DNA of 64,000 nucleotides from Acidobacteriota bacterium (GTDB lineage Bacteria; Acidobacteriota; Blastocatellia; Pyrinomonadales; Pyrinomonadaceae): NCBI GenBank assembly GCA_020199835.1, contig JAIVJV010000013.1:62001-126000 (forward strand), in the 5' to 3' direction. Below the pieces are notes generated by a model. It did not search any database and was not told where the DNA came from. It saw nothing but the letters and a program-made list of their open reading frames with translations. A program made the translations under genes and the position numbers. This document shows, piece after piece, positions 26,507 to 36,184 of the stretch. The stretch's first letter is position 1. Every line of letters begins with the position of its first letter.

Positions 26507-27514
26507 CTACGCTCGTTTCTGCACCAGCACTTGAAAACTGGACGCCATTCCGCCCGGCAGAATCATTTCTTTCGCATCATTTGTGAGACCTACTTTCTCC
26601 GACTCTGTGTCACTCTGTTGCAGTCGTAGTTGAAGCTCCTCCACCAACCCGGCCTGCAACAGAAACTTGTTCTGCTGCGCAAACTCGACCACTTCCAACC
26701 CGAGTCGTTCACCGGTGCTGATCACCTGCGTCCAATTCACGCTGCTCGTGATGTCGTACTCACCGGGCGCGAGCAACACGTTGTCGACGAATTGATGTTG
26801 CGAGAATGCCCGCAAGGTTCCGTCAAGTCTTAAATACGCGTCATAAAGGTCCGGTGCTTCAGCACCATAGTCCACCGTGATCACAAAACCGCGTTCTAGT
26901 TTTGCGGCAACAGCCGTGAGCCAGTCGTCAACGGCGAGGTTCACCTCGATCGTCTGGCCCGGCGCGATGGAAATCGAGTGTTGCTCAAGAAACTCAGCGA
27001 GACGCGGCGACGAGAGTGGGCCTATCGACGACACAAAGTTATCGCTTTGGTCTACGGTTACGTAAAGCTCGCCTTCGGAGGTGAGACGGTGAACCGGGAA
27101 TGCGTCGAGCAGCTCGTTGGAAAAGTAAATCCCCGGATCTAAAGGATCAAAGTCGCCGGATGAAACTTCGAGAGGGAGATAACGTGTTGCGCTAGAGATG
27201 GGCGGATATCGTTCTTCCACAACGTGCAGCATTCGCTGCGCGAACGTTTCATCAGCCGCTCCACCTTCAACAATCGTCCACCGCTCGGGCTGGCCCAACT
27301 CGTTGTACAAGCCAGCGAAATACCTTGCAAACGTCGCCGCAAACAGCTCGCTGCGTTCCGCACTGGTTCGATAATCCCCTGCCCTGCCCCAACGCCTCCG
27401 ATCGCGGCGGGTGTAATACCCAAACTGCGGATCATAAAGCGCCGCCTCCATCCAGTCGCGAAACGGCATTGGACCACGAGCGCGTATCTGTTCTCTTAAT
27501 CGTTCGGCTAACAA
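26507..27514 (-). CDS. SAM-dependent methyltransferase, MidA/NDUFAF7 (DUF185) family
   Basis: 335 residues. The N-terminus GPMPFRDWMEAALYDPQFGYYTRRD and GDYRTSAERSELFAATFARYF are the family hallmarks, and ITVDYGAEAPDLY is the post-core motif. In mitochondria the homologue dimethylates an arginine of complex I; bacterial substrates are unclear. The SAM loop, usually ExGPGxG, reads VEGGAADE here, losing part of the glycine-rich pattern. The start is a TTG directly after the stop of the zinc-ribbon gene, so translation is probably coupled. Confidence 0.82.
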   Translation of the reverse strand: MLAERLREQIRARGPMPFRDWMEAALYDPQFGYYTRRDRRRWGRAGDYRTSAERSELFAATFARYFAGLYNELGQPERWTIVEGGAADETFAQRMLHVVEERYPPISSATRYLPLEVSSGDFDPLDPGIYFSNELLDAFPVHRLTSEGELYVTVDQSDNFVSSIGPLSSPRLAEFLEQHSISIAPGQTIEVNLAVDDWLTAVAAKLERGFVITVDYGAEAPDLYDAYLRLDGTLRAFSQHQFVDNVLLAPGEYDITSSVNWTQVISTGERLGLEVVEFAQQNKFLLQAGLVEELQLRLQQSDTESEKVGLTNDAKEMILPGGMASSFQVLVQKRA

Positions 27515-28072
27515 CTACCGATCCGTACGATCTTCTTTGTCGAGTAAACGGGTGGTGTTCTCGGTAACGCTCGTCCGGCTCTCGAGCTCGGCGGTGTTCG
27601 GCCGGCCGCGCCAATTCACAGGCGCGCGAACGGGTGGGGGTGGTGGTAACGCAGTATTTTGTCGTGGTGGTCCAAACTGCTGCTGCATGGCGAGCGGCGG
27701 CGGTCCATACATCTGCATCGGTCGAGGAGCGCCTTCTTCAAACAACGCGGCGTAAAGCATGCGGAAGGGACCACCAATGAAACAGATGATCGCCGCGAGC
27801 CCCGCCAGAATCTGCGGAAAGGCTGCATTGGAAAAACTCGCAAGCAGTCCAAGGATAGGCACGATCACTGCGCCCGAGAGCATTAGAACGGCTCCCTGTT
27901 TGACTCCTTTGCGCCGTGGAGAGATCTGTACCGGCTCGCTGGACGAATGGTAAACCGGCACCATCCCGCCGTTTCCCAACAACTGAATCACGCCGTCCAT
28001 GGGGAAACCACAACGAGAGCAGAACCTGACAATTCCCGAAACCTGTTGCTGACCGCATTGCGGACAAAACAT
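27515..28072 (-). CDS. Zinc-ribbon membrane protein of unknown function
   Basis: 185 residues. The N-terminal zinc ribbon has CPQCG and CSRCG (Cys pairs 3/6 and 18/21). Two TM helices lie at about residues 58-80 and 84-105, followed by a proline/glutamine-rich cytosolic tail with GPPP and PPPPP runs. No specific family is recognised. It lies between a DinB-like gene and the MidA-type gene. Confidence 0.65.
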   Translation of the reverse strand: MFCPQCGQQQVSGIVRFCSRCGFPMDGVIQLLGNGGMVPVYHSSSEPVQISPRRKGVKQGAVLMLSGAVIVPILGLLASFSNAAFPQILAGLAAIICFIGGPFRMLYAALFEEGAPRPMQMYGPPPLAMQQQFGPPRQNTALPPPPPVRAPVNWRGRPNTAELESRTSVTENTTRLLDKEDRTDR

Positions 28073-28108
28073 GAAGATCGTTCCTCGCCAACGGAGTCTG
28101 TACGACGA

Positions 28109-28588
28109 TTAGATAATACCCTTTTGATCGCCTTCACCAAAAAGCATTTTTAGATTAGCCACCGCGCGGCCGTGATAACCGCTCGCTTTCACGAGTGTAT
28201 CGACGAGCACGGCGAAAAGCTGTTGCGGCTCGCCCGAAGGTCCCGAAATGTATTTTGTTAACTCGCGATCGCCGGCGATAGATCTAAACGCGCGCTGACG
28301 CGCATCGTCGACTTCGGACAGATATTCGTTGATGAGCTCGGCGCTCGAAAGCGTTTCGGGCAGGGTCCACTCAAAGGGATCATCCCACAGGTTCGCGGTC
28401 AGTCCGCCAAACGTCTGTTCCAGCACTGCCGCGCTACGCAGCAGGTTTTCACCAATCGTAACGCTGGGCGGACGGCGATAAAGCAGATCTGAAGTAACGG
28501 AGTTGACGAGTTGCTTGAGGTTCTCAATCACGCGAGTGAACTCTCGCTCGAGATGGTCCACAAGTTCGCGGGGAGAGTCCTGGTCCAT
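28109..28588 (-). CDS. DinB-like four-helix protein
   Basis: 159 residues, all-helical by inspection. The start (HLEREFTRVIENLKQLVNSV), a middle segment about waiting/solvent-facing helices (GENLLRSAAVLEQTFGGL) and the end (LVDTLVKASGYHGRAVANLKML) fit the DinB/YfiT fold. In metal-binding members three His line the core; here only one appears at the expected C-terminal helix (GYHGRAV). The function is unknown. Confidence 0.5.
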   Translation of the reverse strand: MDQDSPRELVDHLEREFTRVIENLKQLVNSVTSDLLYRRPPSVTIGENLLRSAAVLEQTFGGLTANLWDDPFEWTLPETLSSAELINEYLSEVDDARQRAFRSIAGDRELTKYISGPSGEPQQLFAVLVDTLVKASGYHGRAVANLKMLFGEGDQKGII

Positions 28589-28601
28589 TGAACGAGCGAG
28601 T

Positions 28602-28955
28602 TTACTTGGTCCGGGATCGACGATCGGTTTCCTCCATCACCGTGCCAAAACTGCGTCCTGCAAAACTGAACCCGTTGTGAACGTAACCCTTCGCGCCGAC
28701 GCGCGCGCCGCGCGACGGAATACCACGCCTCGTCGCTACCCAAATGCGACCGGTGCCGTCGTCGATCTCGTAAGCGCCCTGGCCCAGTGCGCCGTAACTA
28801 TTAGTGACCGTGCCGGCGATACCCACTTCTTTGCCGCGATAACGGCCGGGATCGGCATTGATCTTGGCGATACTGGTTTGGCTGGGACAGGCCGTGAGCA
28901 GCAGTGTCCCGCCGAGAAGAGCTAACAAAACCGCGGTCTTCTTCAAAGCTAACAT
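28602..28955 (-). CDS. Small lipoprotein with probable OB-fold
   Basis: 117 residues from ATG 28955, chosen because AAAGGAGA lies at good spacing. The ten-codon upstream extension lacks this. The signal MLALKKTAVLLALLGGTLLL ends with a clean lipobox LTAC. The mature part (ADPGRYRGKEVGIAGTVTNSYG...YEIDDGTGRIWVATRRGIPSRGARVGAKGYV) has the rhythm of an OB-fold nucleic-acid-binding-like domain, also seen in periplasmic proteins of unknown role. Confidence 0.65.
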   Translation of the reverse strand: MLALKKTAVLLALLGGTLLLTACPSQTSIAKINADPGRYRGKEVGIAGTVTNSYGALGQGAYEIDDGTGRIWVATRRGIPSRGARVGAKGYVHNGFSFAGRSFGTVMEETDRRSRTK

Positions 28956-29009
28956 GTACGTCTCCTTTAATGTTGGTCTCATTGCGGGAGAGGTAGCGAT
29001 GATAGCACT

Positions 29010-30518
29010 CTATTTCCCAAACCAGCCAATCGGGCGGCCCGACAGATCGACCCAAACGCTCTTCACCTGCGTGTAAAGATCGAGCGCGTGGCGGCCCATC
29101 TCGCGGCCGTAGCCCGACTGCTTGTAACCACCAAAGGGAGACGCTGCATTGAACATATTGAACGTATTGATCCAAATGACGCCGGCTTTGATCTCGCGCG
29201 CGAAACGGTGTGCGCGCGTGATGTCGCGCGTCCAGATGCCGGCTGACAGACCGTAAATCGTATCGTTCGCCTGCTTGATCAGATCGTCTTCGTCCTTGAA
29301 CGTGATCACCGACACGACTGGTCCAAAGATCTCTTCCTGCGCGACCCGCATGCTGTTTTTGACTTCGTCGAAAATCGTCGGCGTGAAGAAATAACCGCGC
29401 TGGAACGAGCCCTCCAGTTGGGGCGACGCTCCACCGGCCACCACCGTCGCGCCTTCCGCGCGCGCGATGTCAACGTAACTCCTGATCCGATTCAGTTGCT
29501 CCTCGGACACCTGCGGACCCATCTGCGTCGCTTTGTTCGCGGGATCGCCGACAACGATCTTCGACGCCTTCTCACTCAGTTTGCTGACGAACTCATCCTT
29601 GACGGACTCTTCGACAAACAAACGCGAACCGGCGCAACAAACTTGTCCCTGGTTGTAGAAAATACCCATCATCGCGCCGGCGACTGCCTGCTCGAGATCG
29701 GAGTCAGCGAAGACGATGTTCGGTGCTTTGCCGCCGAGCTCGAGCGACACTCTCGTCAGATTTTCCGCCGCCGATTTCGCGATCAGTTTTCCGACTTCGG
29801 TCGACCCGGTGAACGCGATCTTGTCGATGCCCGGATGCGAAGCGAGCGCGGCGCCGGCAGTCTCACCGTAACCGGGAACGATGTTGACGACGCCTTCCGG
29901 AAATCCCGCTTCCTGGAACAGCTTGCCAAGTTCCATCGCCCCCACGGGCGTCTGTTCCGCCGGTTTCAAAACGACGGTATTGCCCGCAGCCAACGCCGGA
30001 GCGAGTTTCCAAGCTGCCATCAGGAGGGGGAAGTTCCACGGAATGATCTGGCCGCAAACTCCGATTGGTTCGCGCAACGTGTAGTTAAACATGCGGCCTG
30101 GAACGGGAATGGTTTCGCCTTCAATCTTCGTGGCCCAACCCGCGAAGTATTCGAAGTTCTCCACTACCTGCGGCAGATCGACGTAGAGTGATTCTTTGAT
30201 TGGCTTGCCGTTGTCGGCGGTTTCGATTGCGGCGAGCTCGGGCGAATGTTGTTCGATGAGTTGCGAGAGTTTGTAGAGGAGTCTGCCGCGATCGCGGGCG
30301 CTCATCTTGGACCACTTGCCTTCGAACGCGCGGCGGGCGGACGCGACAGCCTTGTCGATGTCGGCCTTATCCGCTTCCGCAACCTCCGCGAAAGTCTCAC
30401 CCGTGGCCGGGTTCGGCGTCGTAAATGTTTTCCCGGACTCGGAATCGACCCACTGGCCGTCAATAAAGAGTTTATAAGTACGTGGTGAATTGTCTTGCGC
30501 TAGTTCTGTGGACGACAT
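29010..30518 (-). CDS. NAD(P)-dependent aldehyde dehydrogenase
   Basis: 502 residues, typical class I/II ALDH length. The general base is in SLELGGKAPNIVF, the catalytic Cys in GQVCCAGSRLFV, and the cofactor loop GFTGSTEVGKLI follows the expected spacing. The C-terminus ending in KSVWVDLSG is close to betaine/retinal-type ALDHs. It oxidises aldehydes to acids. An AAGGAG precedes ATG 30518, and the gene is 11 nt downstream of acnA. Confidence 0.93.
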   Translation of the reverse strand: MSSTELAQDNSPRTYKLFIDGQWVDSESGKTFTTPNPATGETFAEVAEADKADIDKAVASARRAFEGKWSKMSARDRGRLLYKLSQLIEQHSPELAAIETADNGKPIKESLYVDLPQVVENFEYFAGWATKIEGETIPVPGRMFNYTLREPIGVCGQIIPWNFPLLMAAWKLAPALAAGNTVVLKPAEQTPVGAMELGKLFQEAGFPEGVVNIVPGYGETAGAALASHPGIDKIAFTGSTEVGKLIAKSAAENLTRVSLELGGKAPNIVFADSDLEQAVAGAMMGIFYNQGQVCCAGSRLFVEESVKDEFVSKLSEKASKIVVGDPANKATQMGPQVSEEQLNRIRSYVDIARAEGATVVAGGASPQLEGSFQRGYFFTPTIFDEVKNSMRVAQEEIFGPVVSVITFKDEDDLIKQANDTIYGLSAGIWTRDITRAHRFAREIKAGVIWINTFNMFNAASPFGGYKQSGYGREMGRHALDLYTQVKSVWVDLSGRPIGWFGK

Positions 30519-30529
30519 AGTGCTCCTTG

Positions 30530-33409
30530 TTAAAAGTCTGTGGTGCCCCCAAGTAGTTGCCGCAATACGAACGGAAGTATTCCGCCGTGTTTGAAGTAAT
30601 CGACCTCGATCGGCGTATCGATCCTGAGCGTGATCGGTATCTCTTCAACCTCGCCGCTCTTGCGGTGAATCACGAGTGTGATCTCCTCGAGCGGTTCGAT
30701 TCCATCCTCGATGCCTTTCAAGTCAAAACGCTCGCTGCCGTCGAGACGCAACGACGCCGCGTTCGTATCATCTTGAAATTGGCACGGCAGCACGCCCATA
30801 CCGACGAGATTGCTACGATGAATGCGCTCGAAGCTCTGTGCGATAACGGCCCTCACGCCAAGTAACCGTGTTCCTTTCGCGGCCCAATCACGTGAACTGC
30901 CGGTGCCGTACTCCTGTCCGGCGATGATCACGAGCGGCACGTTTTCAGATTGATAACGCATGGCCGCGTCGTAGATGCTCATTCGCTCTCCGTCGGGGTG
31001 ATAGATCGTCACGCCTCCTTCAACGCCCGGGACCATCAGGTTCTTGATGCGCACGTTTGCAAACGTGCCGCGCACCATTACCTCGTGATTGCCGCGCCGT
31101 GCGCCATAGCTGTTGAAGTCTTTGATGTCGACACCCTGCTCTTGCAGGTATAGACCAGCCGGCGACGACGGTTTGATCGCGCCCGCGGGACTGATGTGGT
31201 CCGTCGTGACTGAATCACCGAAGATCGCAAGCGGCCGCGCGCCTTTTACGTCAGACACCGGTTCGAGCGCGTTGTGGAAGTTCTCGAAGTACGGAGGCTC
31301 GCGAATGTATGTCGATGCGGGCTCCCATTGGTAAACGTTTCCGGTCGTAGTCGGAATGTCGTTCCAGTGCGGGTTCTGCTCCGCAAAGTTGCTGTAGAGA
31401 CGTTGATACGTTTCGGGATCAAACGCCGTACGCATCATCGCGTTGATCTCTTCCATGGAGGGCCAGATGTCGCGCAGGTAAACGTCCTGACCATCCTTGC
31501 CCGTGCCGAGTGGTTCCGACGACAAATCGAGATCAATCCGCCCGGCCAGTGCAAAAGCAACGACCAGTGGCGGACTCATCAGAAAATTCGCTTTGATGCT
31601 TTGGTGCACGCGCGCTTCGAAGTTGCGGTTTCCGGATAAAACAGACACGCCGATGATGTCGCGTTCATTTACGATCTGTTCGATCGAAGGATCGAGTGGA
31701 CCCGAATTGCCGATGCAGGTAGTGCAGCCGTAGCCCACCAGATTGAAGCCCAGTTCGTTCAGGTAAGGCTGGAGCCCGGTGCGTTCGAGATAGTCAGTGA
31801 CGACTCTCGAACCAGGCGCTAGCGAGTTCTTCACTTTCGGACTGACCCTCAATCCCCGTTCTACAGCTTTTTTGGCGAGCAGTCCCGCCCCCAGCATTAC
31901 ACTCGGATTCGACGTGTTCGTGCATGAAGTAATCGCGGCGATCAGGATATCTCCGTGACCGACCAACTCATCGCCTGTTTGAAACTCGTCTTCGGGAATT
32001 TCCGCCAGGCGGTCCGGCGTGGGACGGTTGTTGACCATTTCAGTCTCGGTCCAGACGCTTGTGTTTTGCTCCGACACATGAGCTTGTACGGCCGCCGGAA
32101 CAGTTTCGGGGCGTTGTTCACCACCGCCGGCAAGCACGGCCTGTCGCCCAGTACCGATCTTCACGTGATAGCGCGTCGGGAGATCGTCTTCAGTCTTGCC
32201 GTAACCACCTTCGCTAGCCGACTTGATCATCAACGCACTGAATTGATCCTTTAACTTCACGAGCTCGATGCGATCCTGCGGCCGCTTCGGACCCGCAACG
32301 CTCGGCACGATGGAACTCAAATCCAAATCAAACACGACGCTGTACTCACACTCGCCCTCCCTCGGCATGCCGAACATTCCCTGCGCCTGGTAATACTGAC
32401 GAACGAGATCCACATGATCCTCGGATCGACCAGTGGCGAGCAGATAAGAGCACGTCTCTTCATCAACCGGGAAGAAGCCCATCGTTGCGCCGTATTCCGG
32501 CGCCATGTTGGCAATCGTCGCGCGGTCGGTGACGGACAAACTCGCGGCGCCCTCGCCGTGAAACTCAACAAACTTCCCGACGACCTTCGCCTTGCGCATC
32601 ATCTCGGTAACGCGCAGCACGAGATCAGTTGCCGTTACGCCTTCGTTCAAAGTACCGCTCAGGTGAACACCGACGACGTCAGGCGTCAGGAAATAGACCG
32701 GTTGGCCCAACATCGCCGCTTCGGCTTCAATGCCGCCGACGCCCCAACCGACAATGCCGAGTCCGTTGATCATCGTCGTATGCGAGTCAGTGCCGACGAG
32801 CGTGTCAGGAAAATAGACGTTCTTCTCCCAAACGTTTTTTGCGAGGTATTCGAGATTAACCTGGTGACAGATGCCGATGCCCGGCGGAATCACGCGAAAG
32901 CCGTCGAACGCCTGCGTGCCCCATTTCAGAAACTGGTAGCGCGAGCGATTGCGTTTGAACTCCATCTCCATATTCTTTTCAAACGCTTCGCGCGTGCTGG
33001 AGTAGTCGACTTGCACCGAGTGATCGATGACGAGATCGACGGGCACGAGCGGTTCGATGAGGCCTGTGTTCTTGCCGAGACGTTGAACCGCCGAACGCAT
33101 CGCGGCGAGATCGACCAGCAGCGGCACGCCGGTGAAGTCCTGTAACAACACGCGTGCGACAACGAACGGGATCTCTTCGACGCGTTTGCCCTTGGGTTGC
33201 CAGTTAGCGAGTTCACGGACGTCTTCGTCAGTGATCTTCACGCCATCGCAGTTGCGCAGCACGGATTCGAGAACGACACGGATGCTGTGCGGCAGACGCG
33301 AAATCGGGCCGATGCCCATTTTTTCAAGATGTGGTAACGAATAAAAATGTCCGACTGGACCAGCGGCTGAACTGAAGGTTTGCAACGAATCGAAAGGACA
33401 TTCTGGCAT
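30530..33409 (-). CDS. acnA: Aconitate hydratase A
   Basis: 959 residues from ATG 33409 ([12 protein letters not shown]...). A longer in-frame extension to 33502 adds an unrelated basic segment and is rejected. It interconverts citrate and isocitrate in the TCA cycle. Landmarks are [26 protein letters not shown], the iron-sulfur cysteines in TSCTNTSNP and [14 protein letters not shown], and [21 protein letters not shown] in the swivelling domain. Confidence 0.95.
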   Translation of the reverse strand: MPECPFDSLQTFSSAAGPVGHFYSLPHLEKMGIGPISRLPHSIRVVLESVLRNCDGVKITDEDVRELANWQPKGKRVEEIPFVVARVLLQDFTGVPLLVDLAAMRSAVQRLGKNTGLIEPLVPVDLVIDHSVQVDYSSTREAFEKNMEMEFKRNRSRYQFLKWGTQAFDGFRVIPPGIGICHQVNLEYLAKNVWEKNVYFPDTLVGTDSHTTMINGLGIVGWGVGGIEAEAAMLGQPVYFLTPDVVGVHLSGTLNEGVTATDLVLRVTEMMRKAKVVGKFVEFHGEGAASLSVTDRATIANMAPEYGATMGFFPVDEETCSYLLATGRSEDHVDLVRQYYQAQGMFGMPREGECEYSVVFDLDLSSIVPSVAGPKRPQDRIELVKLKDQFSALMIKSASEGGYGKTEDDLPTRYHVKIGTGRQAVLAGGGEQRPETVPAAVQAHVSEQNTSVWTETEMVNNRPTPDRLAEIPEDEFQTGDELVGHGDILIAAITSCTNTSNPSVMLGAGLLAKKAVERGLRVSPKVKNSLAPGSRVVTDYLERTGLQPYLNELGFNLVGYGCTTCIGNSGPLDPSIEQIVNERDIIGVSVLSGNRNFEARVHQSIKANFLMSPPLVVAFALAGRIDLDLSSEPLGTGKDGQDVYLRDIWPSMEEINAMMRTAFDPETYQRLYSNFAEQNPHWNDIPTTTGNVYQWEPASTYIREPPYFENFHNALEPVSDVKGARPLAIFGDSVTTDHISPAGAIKPSSPAGLYLQEQGVDIKDFNSYGARRGNHEVMVRGTFANVRIKNLMVPGVEGGVTIYHPDGERMSIYDAAMRYQSENVPLVIIAGQEYGTGSSRDWAAKGTRLLGVRAVIAQSFERIHRSNLVGMGVLPCQFQDDTNAASLRLDGSERFDLKGIEDGIEPLEEITLVIHRKSGEVEEIPITLRIDTPIEVDYFKHGGILPFVLRQLLGGTTDF

Positions 33410-33522
33410 AGTAGTGCTCAAACTCTTTCCTCGAAAGAAACATGTTGGTTTTTGTGGTTCAAGTTGGAGTTTAACGACTTTCCCGCGCAGGCGCAAAGAC
33501 ACAAATTAAGAAGATCTGTAGT

Positions 33523-33551
33523 TTGCGCGTTTTCGCTAAACTCACTATAGT
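33523..33551 (+). promoter_or_regulatory. Candidate promoter for the DUF6335-like gene
   Basis: TTGCGC (33523-33528) and TATAGT (33546-33551) are 17 nt apart, about 48 nt upstream of ATG 33599. Confidence 0.4.
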
Positions 33552-33598
33552 TTGCACTAACTTCCCCCGAACAATTTGCGATAGGCAAGGAGACCTGC

Positions 33599-33994
33599 AT
33601 GGCAAAAAAGGGTGAAGACTTCGATTATCTGGCCAACGATCCGAACTTCGTGCCCGATCCCGAGATCGAGGAGTTTATGGAACAGGAGATCCATCGGGCG
33701 CCGAAAGATCCTGACCTCCTCGCACAACGGTTGCGCAATAACACCGCTGCTTCGCCACGCGACGCCGGCGGAGATCTCGACGCATCGTGGGAAGACGTAA
33801 ACGACAGTGGCTCGGAAACCGTCGCGGGCGATAATCCGACGCCGGATCAGTCGTTAGTTGAAGAGAACGCGTCGGCCATCGGCGTGAGTTTTGAAGACAA
33901 CGAAGAGCTGGAGTTTATCGACAAGATTGAAAAACGCGATCGCGATCGTTTTGAGCTCGACGAGAACTCAAAAGCTTACGAGGACATGATCTGA
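33599..33994 (+). CDS. Small acidic protein, DUF6335-like
   Basis: 131 residues, strongly acidic. The core (GGDLDASWEDVNDSGSETVAGDNPTPDQSLVEENASAIGVSF, then NEELEFIDKIEKRDRDRFELD) resembles the DUF6335 proteins common in cyanobacteria, which I recall from memory. No known function. A good AAGGAGA ribosome-binding site and a promoter support that it is real. It converges on dtd with 8 nt between them. Confidence 0.75.
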   Translation: MAKKGEDFDYLANDPNFVPDPEIEEFMEQEIHRAPKDPDLLAQRLRNNTAASPRDAGGDLDASWEDVNDSGSETVAGDNPTPDQSLVEENASAIGVSFEDNEELEFIDKIEKRDRDRFELDENSKAYEDMI

Positions 33995-34002
33995 GCGAGA
34001 CG

Positions 34003-34461
34003 TTAAAAGAGCTTCCGGCTATCCAGCATTATCGTCACGGGCCCATCATTGACCAGTTCGACCTGCATCATCTTGCGAAAGCTGCCCGTCGCCACGCGCG
34101 TCACTAACCTCCGGCTGCTTTCAACAAAATATTCATAGAGCGGCTCCGCGATCGCCGGCGGCGCCGCTTCGCTCCACGACGGCCGCAACCCGCGACGCAC
34201 ATCGCCGTACAACGTAAACTGCGAAACCACGAGCAGCCCCCCATTGATCTCGCCGATGTCTTTGAGCGACACGTTCATCTTTCCCTCGCTGTCGTCAAAG
34301 ATCCGCAACGAAACGATCTTCGGCGCAAGGTAATCAGCGTCAGCTTTCGTGTCGTCGTGGGCCACGCCTAACAAAACGACAAGACCTTGTTTGATCTCGC
34401 CGACGATCTCATCATCAACTGTGACCCGCGCCCGCGTTACCCGTTGCACTACGGCTCGCAT
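34003..34461 (-). CDS. dtd: D-aminoacyl-tRNA deacylase
   Basis: 152 residues, the usual length. It removes D-amino acids (and glycine from tRNA-Ala) from mischarged tRNAs. The N-terminus MRAVVQRV, the SQFTLYGD motif and NDGPVT (the cross-subunit Gly-cisPro region) are all intact. It is the last gene of a run from 38601 that also carries gatB, so translation quality control genes sit together. Confidence 0.96.
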   Translation of the reverse strand: MRAVVQRVTRARVTVDDEIVGEIKQGLVVLLGVAHDDTKADADYLAPKIVSLRIFDDSEGKMNVSLKDIGEINGGLLVVSQFTLYGDVRRGLRPSWSEAAPPAIAEPLYEYFVESSRRLVTRVATGSFRKMMQVELVNDGPVTIMLDSRKLF

Positions 34462-34463
34462 CG

Positions 34464-35468
34464 TTATCTAAACCGTGAGGTGAAGTTATATTGAATAACA
34501 CCCCTAACTCTCACCGGCTGGCCATTGATCTTGGTCGGTGTGAAACGAGCTTTCCATGCAGCGGCCACCGCCGCTTCGCTCAGAAAGGGCGGTCCCTGAC
34601 ACATGTCGCGCGCGGCTACAACATTTCCCGTCTCATCTACCTCGATCTTCACAACTACGATTCCCGTAAGTCGGCGATCTGCGGCATTGCCAGGATACTC
34701 AGGCTTCGGCAGCGTCACTGCTTTACCGTTCAGTACCGTGAATATCTTCGAGTCGTCGGCTGTTTTGGCGGGGGCGAATTGTTTCCTGATCTCGGCCAAC
34801 TGTTCCCACAACTCTGGCTTGTTTTCGTAACCCAAACACGCAAAACCGTCACTGGCTCGCTCGAACTGCGGAGTCATTACCTTTCCGAGTTTTCCGTAAA
34901 GCTCAAGCGACCGTTTGTAACTCTCCGCCGCAGGCGCGACTTTTTTACGAAACCGATAGAACTCGGCCAGCGCGAACCACGCCTGTGCGACCTGCACATC
35001 ATCTGGACCAAGGTGCTTTTCACGTAACACGAGCGCTCGCTTGTACGCAGCCTCCGTCCCTGCGTCATCTCCCGCTACATAATGAACAAGGGCCAAACGA
35101 TCCAGTGTAAACGCGAGATAGACGTTCTCAGGGCCATATAGCTCTTCCTGGATCTTTAGCAATTGTAGATAGACTCCTTTCGCAGCCTTGTAATCTTTTT
35201 GGGCGAGATAGATTTCGCCGAGATTGCTCAGCGCGCTCGAGATTCGCGTATCCGTTCGCGGTAATAACTTCTCCCTGATTTGCAGCGCGCGCTTTGCAGG
35301 TACCAAGGCTTCGTCATACCTGCCAGAGTTGAATAATTTCACCGCGGAGTCAGTGAGAGTGGTCGCCTCCTGAAGTTCGGCCGGTTCCTGAGGCTTTGTT
35401 TGCTGTGGCGGATTAAAAGTGTTTACGAACGCGAGTGCGGTGACGATGAGAATAGTTGGTATCTTCAT
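34464..35468 (-). CDS. TPR protein with TonB-type C-terminal domain
   Basis: 334 residues from ATG 35468, which overlaps the SDR stop (ATGA). A longer frame to 35579 is antisense-like and lies inside the SDR gene. A signal peptide or anchor ([18 protein letters not shown]) is followed by TPR repeats of the kinesin-light-chain type (about residues 40-190, with repeated LxxLALVHYxxGD and [16 protein letters not shown] units). The C-terminus (about 240-330, [36 protein letters not shown]) is a TonB energy-transducer domain. It may couple or bind at the outer membrane. Confidence 0.82.
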   Translation of the reverse strand: MKIPTILIVTALAFVNTFNPPQQTKPQEPAELQEATTLTDSAVKLFNSGRYDEALVPAKRALQIREKLLPRTDTRISSALSNLGEIYLAQKDYKAAKGVYLQLLKIQEELYGPENVYLAFTLDRLALVHYVAGDDAGTEAAYKRALVLREKHLGPDDVQVAQAWFALAEFYRFRKKVAPAAESYKRSLELYGKLGKVMTPQFERASDGFACLGYENKPELWEQLAEIRKQFAPAKTADDSKIFTVLNGKAVTLPKPEYPGNAADRRLTGIVVVKIEVDETGNVVAARDMCQGPPFLSEAAVAAAWKARFTPTKINGQPVRVRGVIQYNFTSRFR

Positions 35469-36184
35469 CTCTTTGGCGGTTGAGACGGTCTGATTTCGAT
35501 GCGGCTCGGCAGAGCGCGATCGGGATAGCGAAACAGGTCGACTACGACGTGTGCGATGTCTTCGGATTGCAGTTGCCAACTCTTATCATCGCTCGGCTCG
35601 TCGCCGCCGAAGTGAGTGTTGACGGAGCCCGGCATGATGTAACTGACCTTGATGTTGTCGTGACGCACTTCCTGCATCAGTGCTTCACTAAAGCCGTTCA
35701 AGCCAAACTTCGAAGCGTTGTACGCGGCCATCTGCGGGTGCGCGTTGACACCGGCAAGCGAGGAAACATTGATGATGTAACCACCGCCGCGTTGCTTCAT
35801 CAACGGAATCGCTTCGTGACAACAGTAGAAGACGCCGCAAAGGTTCGTTTCGATCACGGCGCGAAAATCGTCGCCACTGGTCGATTCGACCGTTGCGAAC
35901 ATCCCGATGCCGGCGTTGTTGATGAGTATGTCGAGACCGCCGAGCGCGTTGACTGTTTTCTCGAAGAACGATCTAACCTGTGCTTCATCGCGAACGTCAC
36001 AAACGAACCCAAGACAGCGACCTGGACCAATCTCGTTCAAGTCGGCGGTAGCTCGTTTGATGTCATCCGCGTGGCGAGCGCTGATCGAAACGTCGACACT
36101 GGCTCGGATGAGTGCCTCGGCAATGGCGCGACCGATGCCCCTGGTTCCGCCAGTCACAACAGCTTTTTTACCTGATAAGTTCAT
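35465..36184 (-). CDS. Short-chain dehydrogenase/reductase
   Basis: 239 residues from ATG 36184, which overlaps the gatB stop as TGATG. The Rossmann motif is TGGTRGIG, and the catalytic Ser-Tyr-Lys set is visible in NVSSLAG and YNASKFG. INNAGIGMF is the NNAG-type structural motif. It is an NAD(P)-dependent oxidoreductase of unknown substrate. The chain of overlaps ties it to gatB and the TPR/TonB gene. Confidence 0.9.
   Translation of the reverse strand: MNLSGKKAVVTGGTRGIGRAIAEALIRASVDVSISARHADDIKRATADLNEIGPGRCLGFVCDVRDEAQVRSFFEKTVNALGGLDILINNAGIGMFATVESTSGDDFRAVIETNLCGVFYCCHEAIPLMKQRGGGYIINVSSLAGVNAHPQMAAYNASKFGLNGFSEALMQEVRHDNIKVSYIMPGSVNTHFGGDEPSDDKSWQLQSEDIAHVVVDLFRYPDRALPSRIEIRPSQPPKR

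Noticed and set aside
29418..30191. 257-codon open frame antisense to the aldehyde dehydrogenase
   Set aside because: Shadow of a well-conserved ALDH; Arg/His-rich composition.
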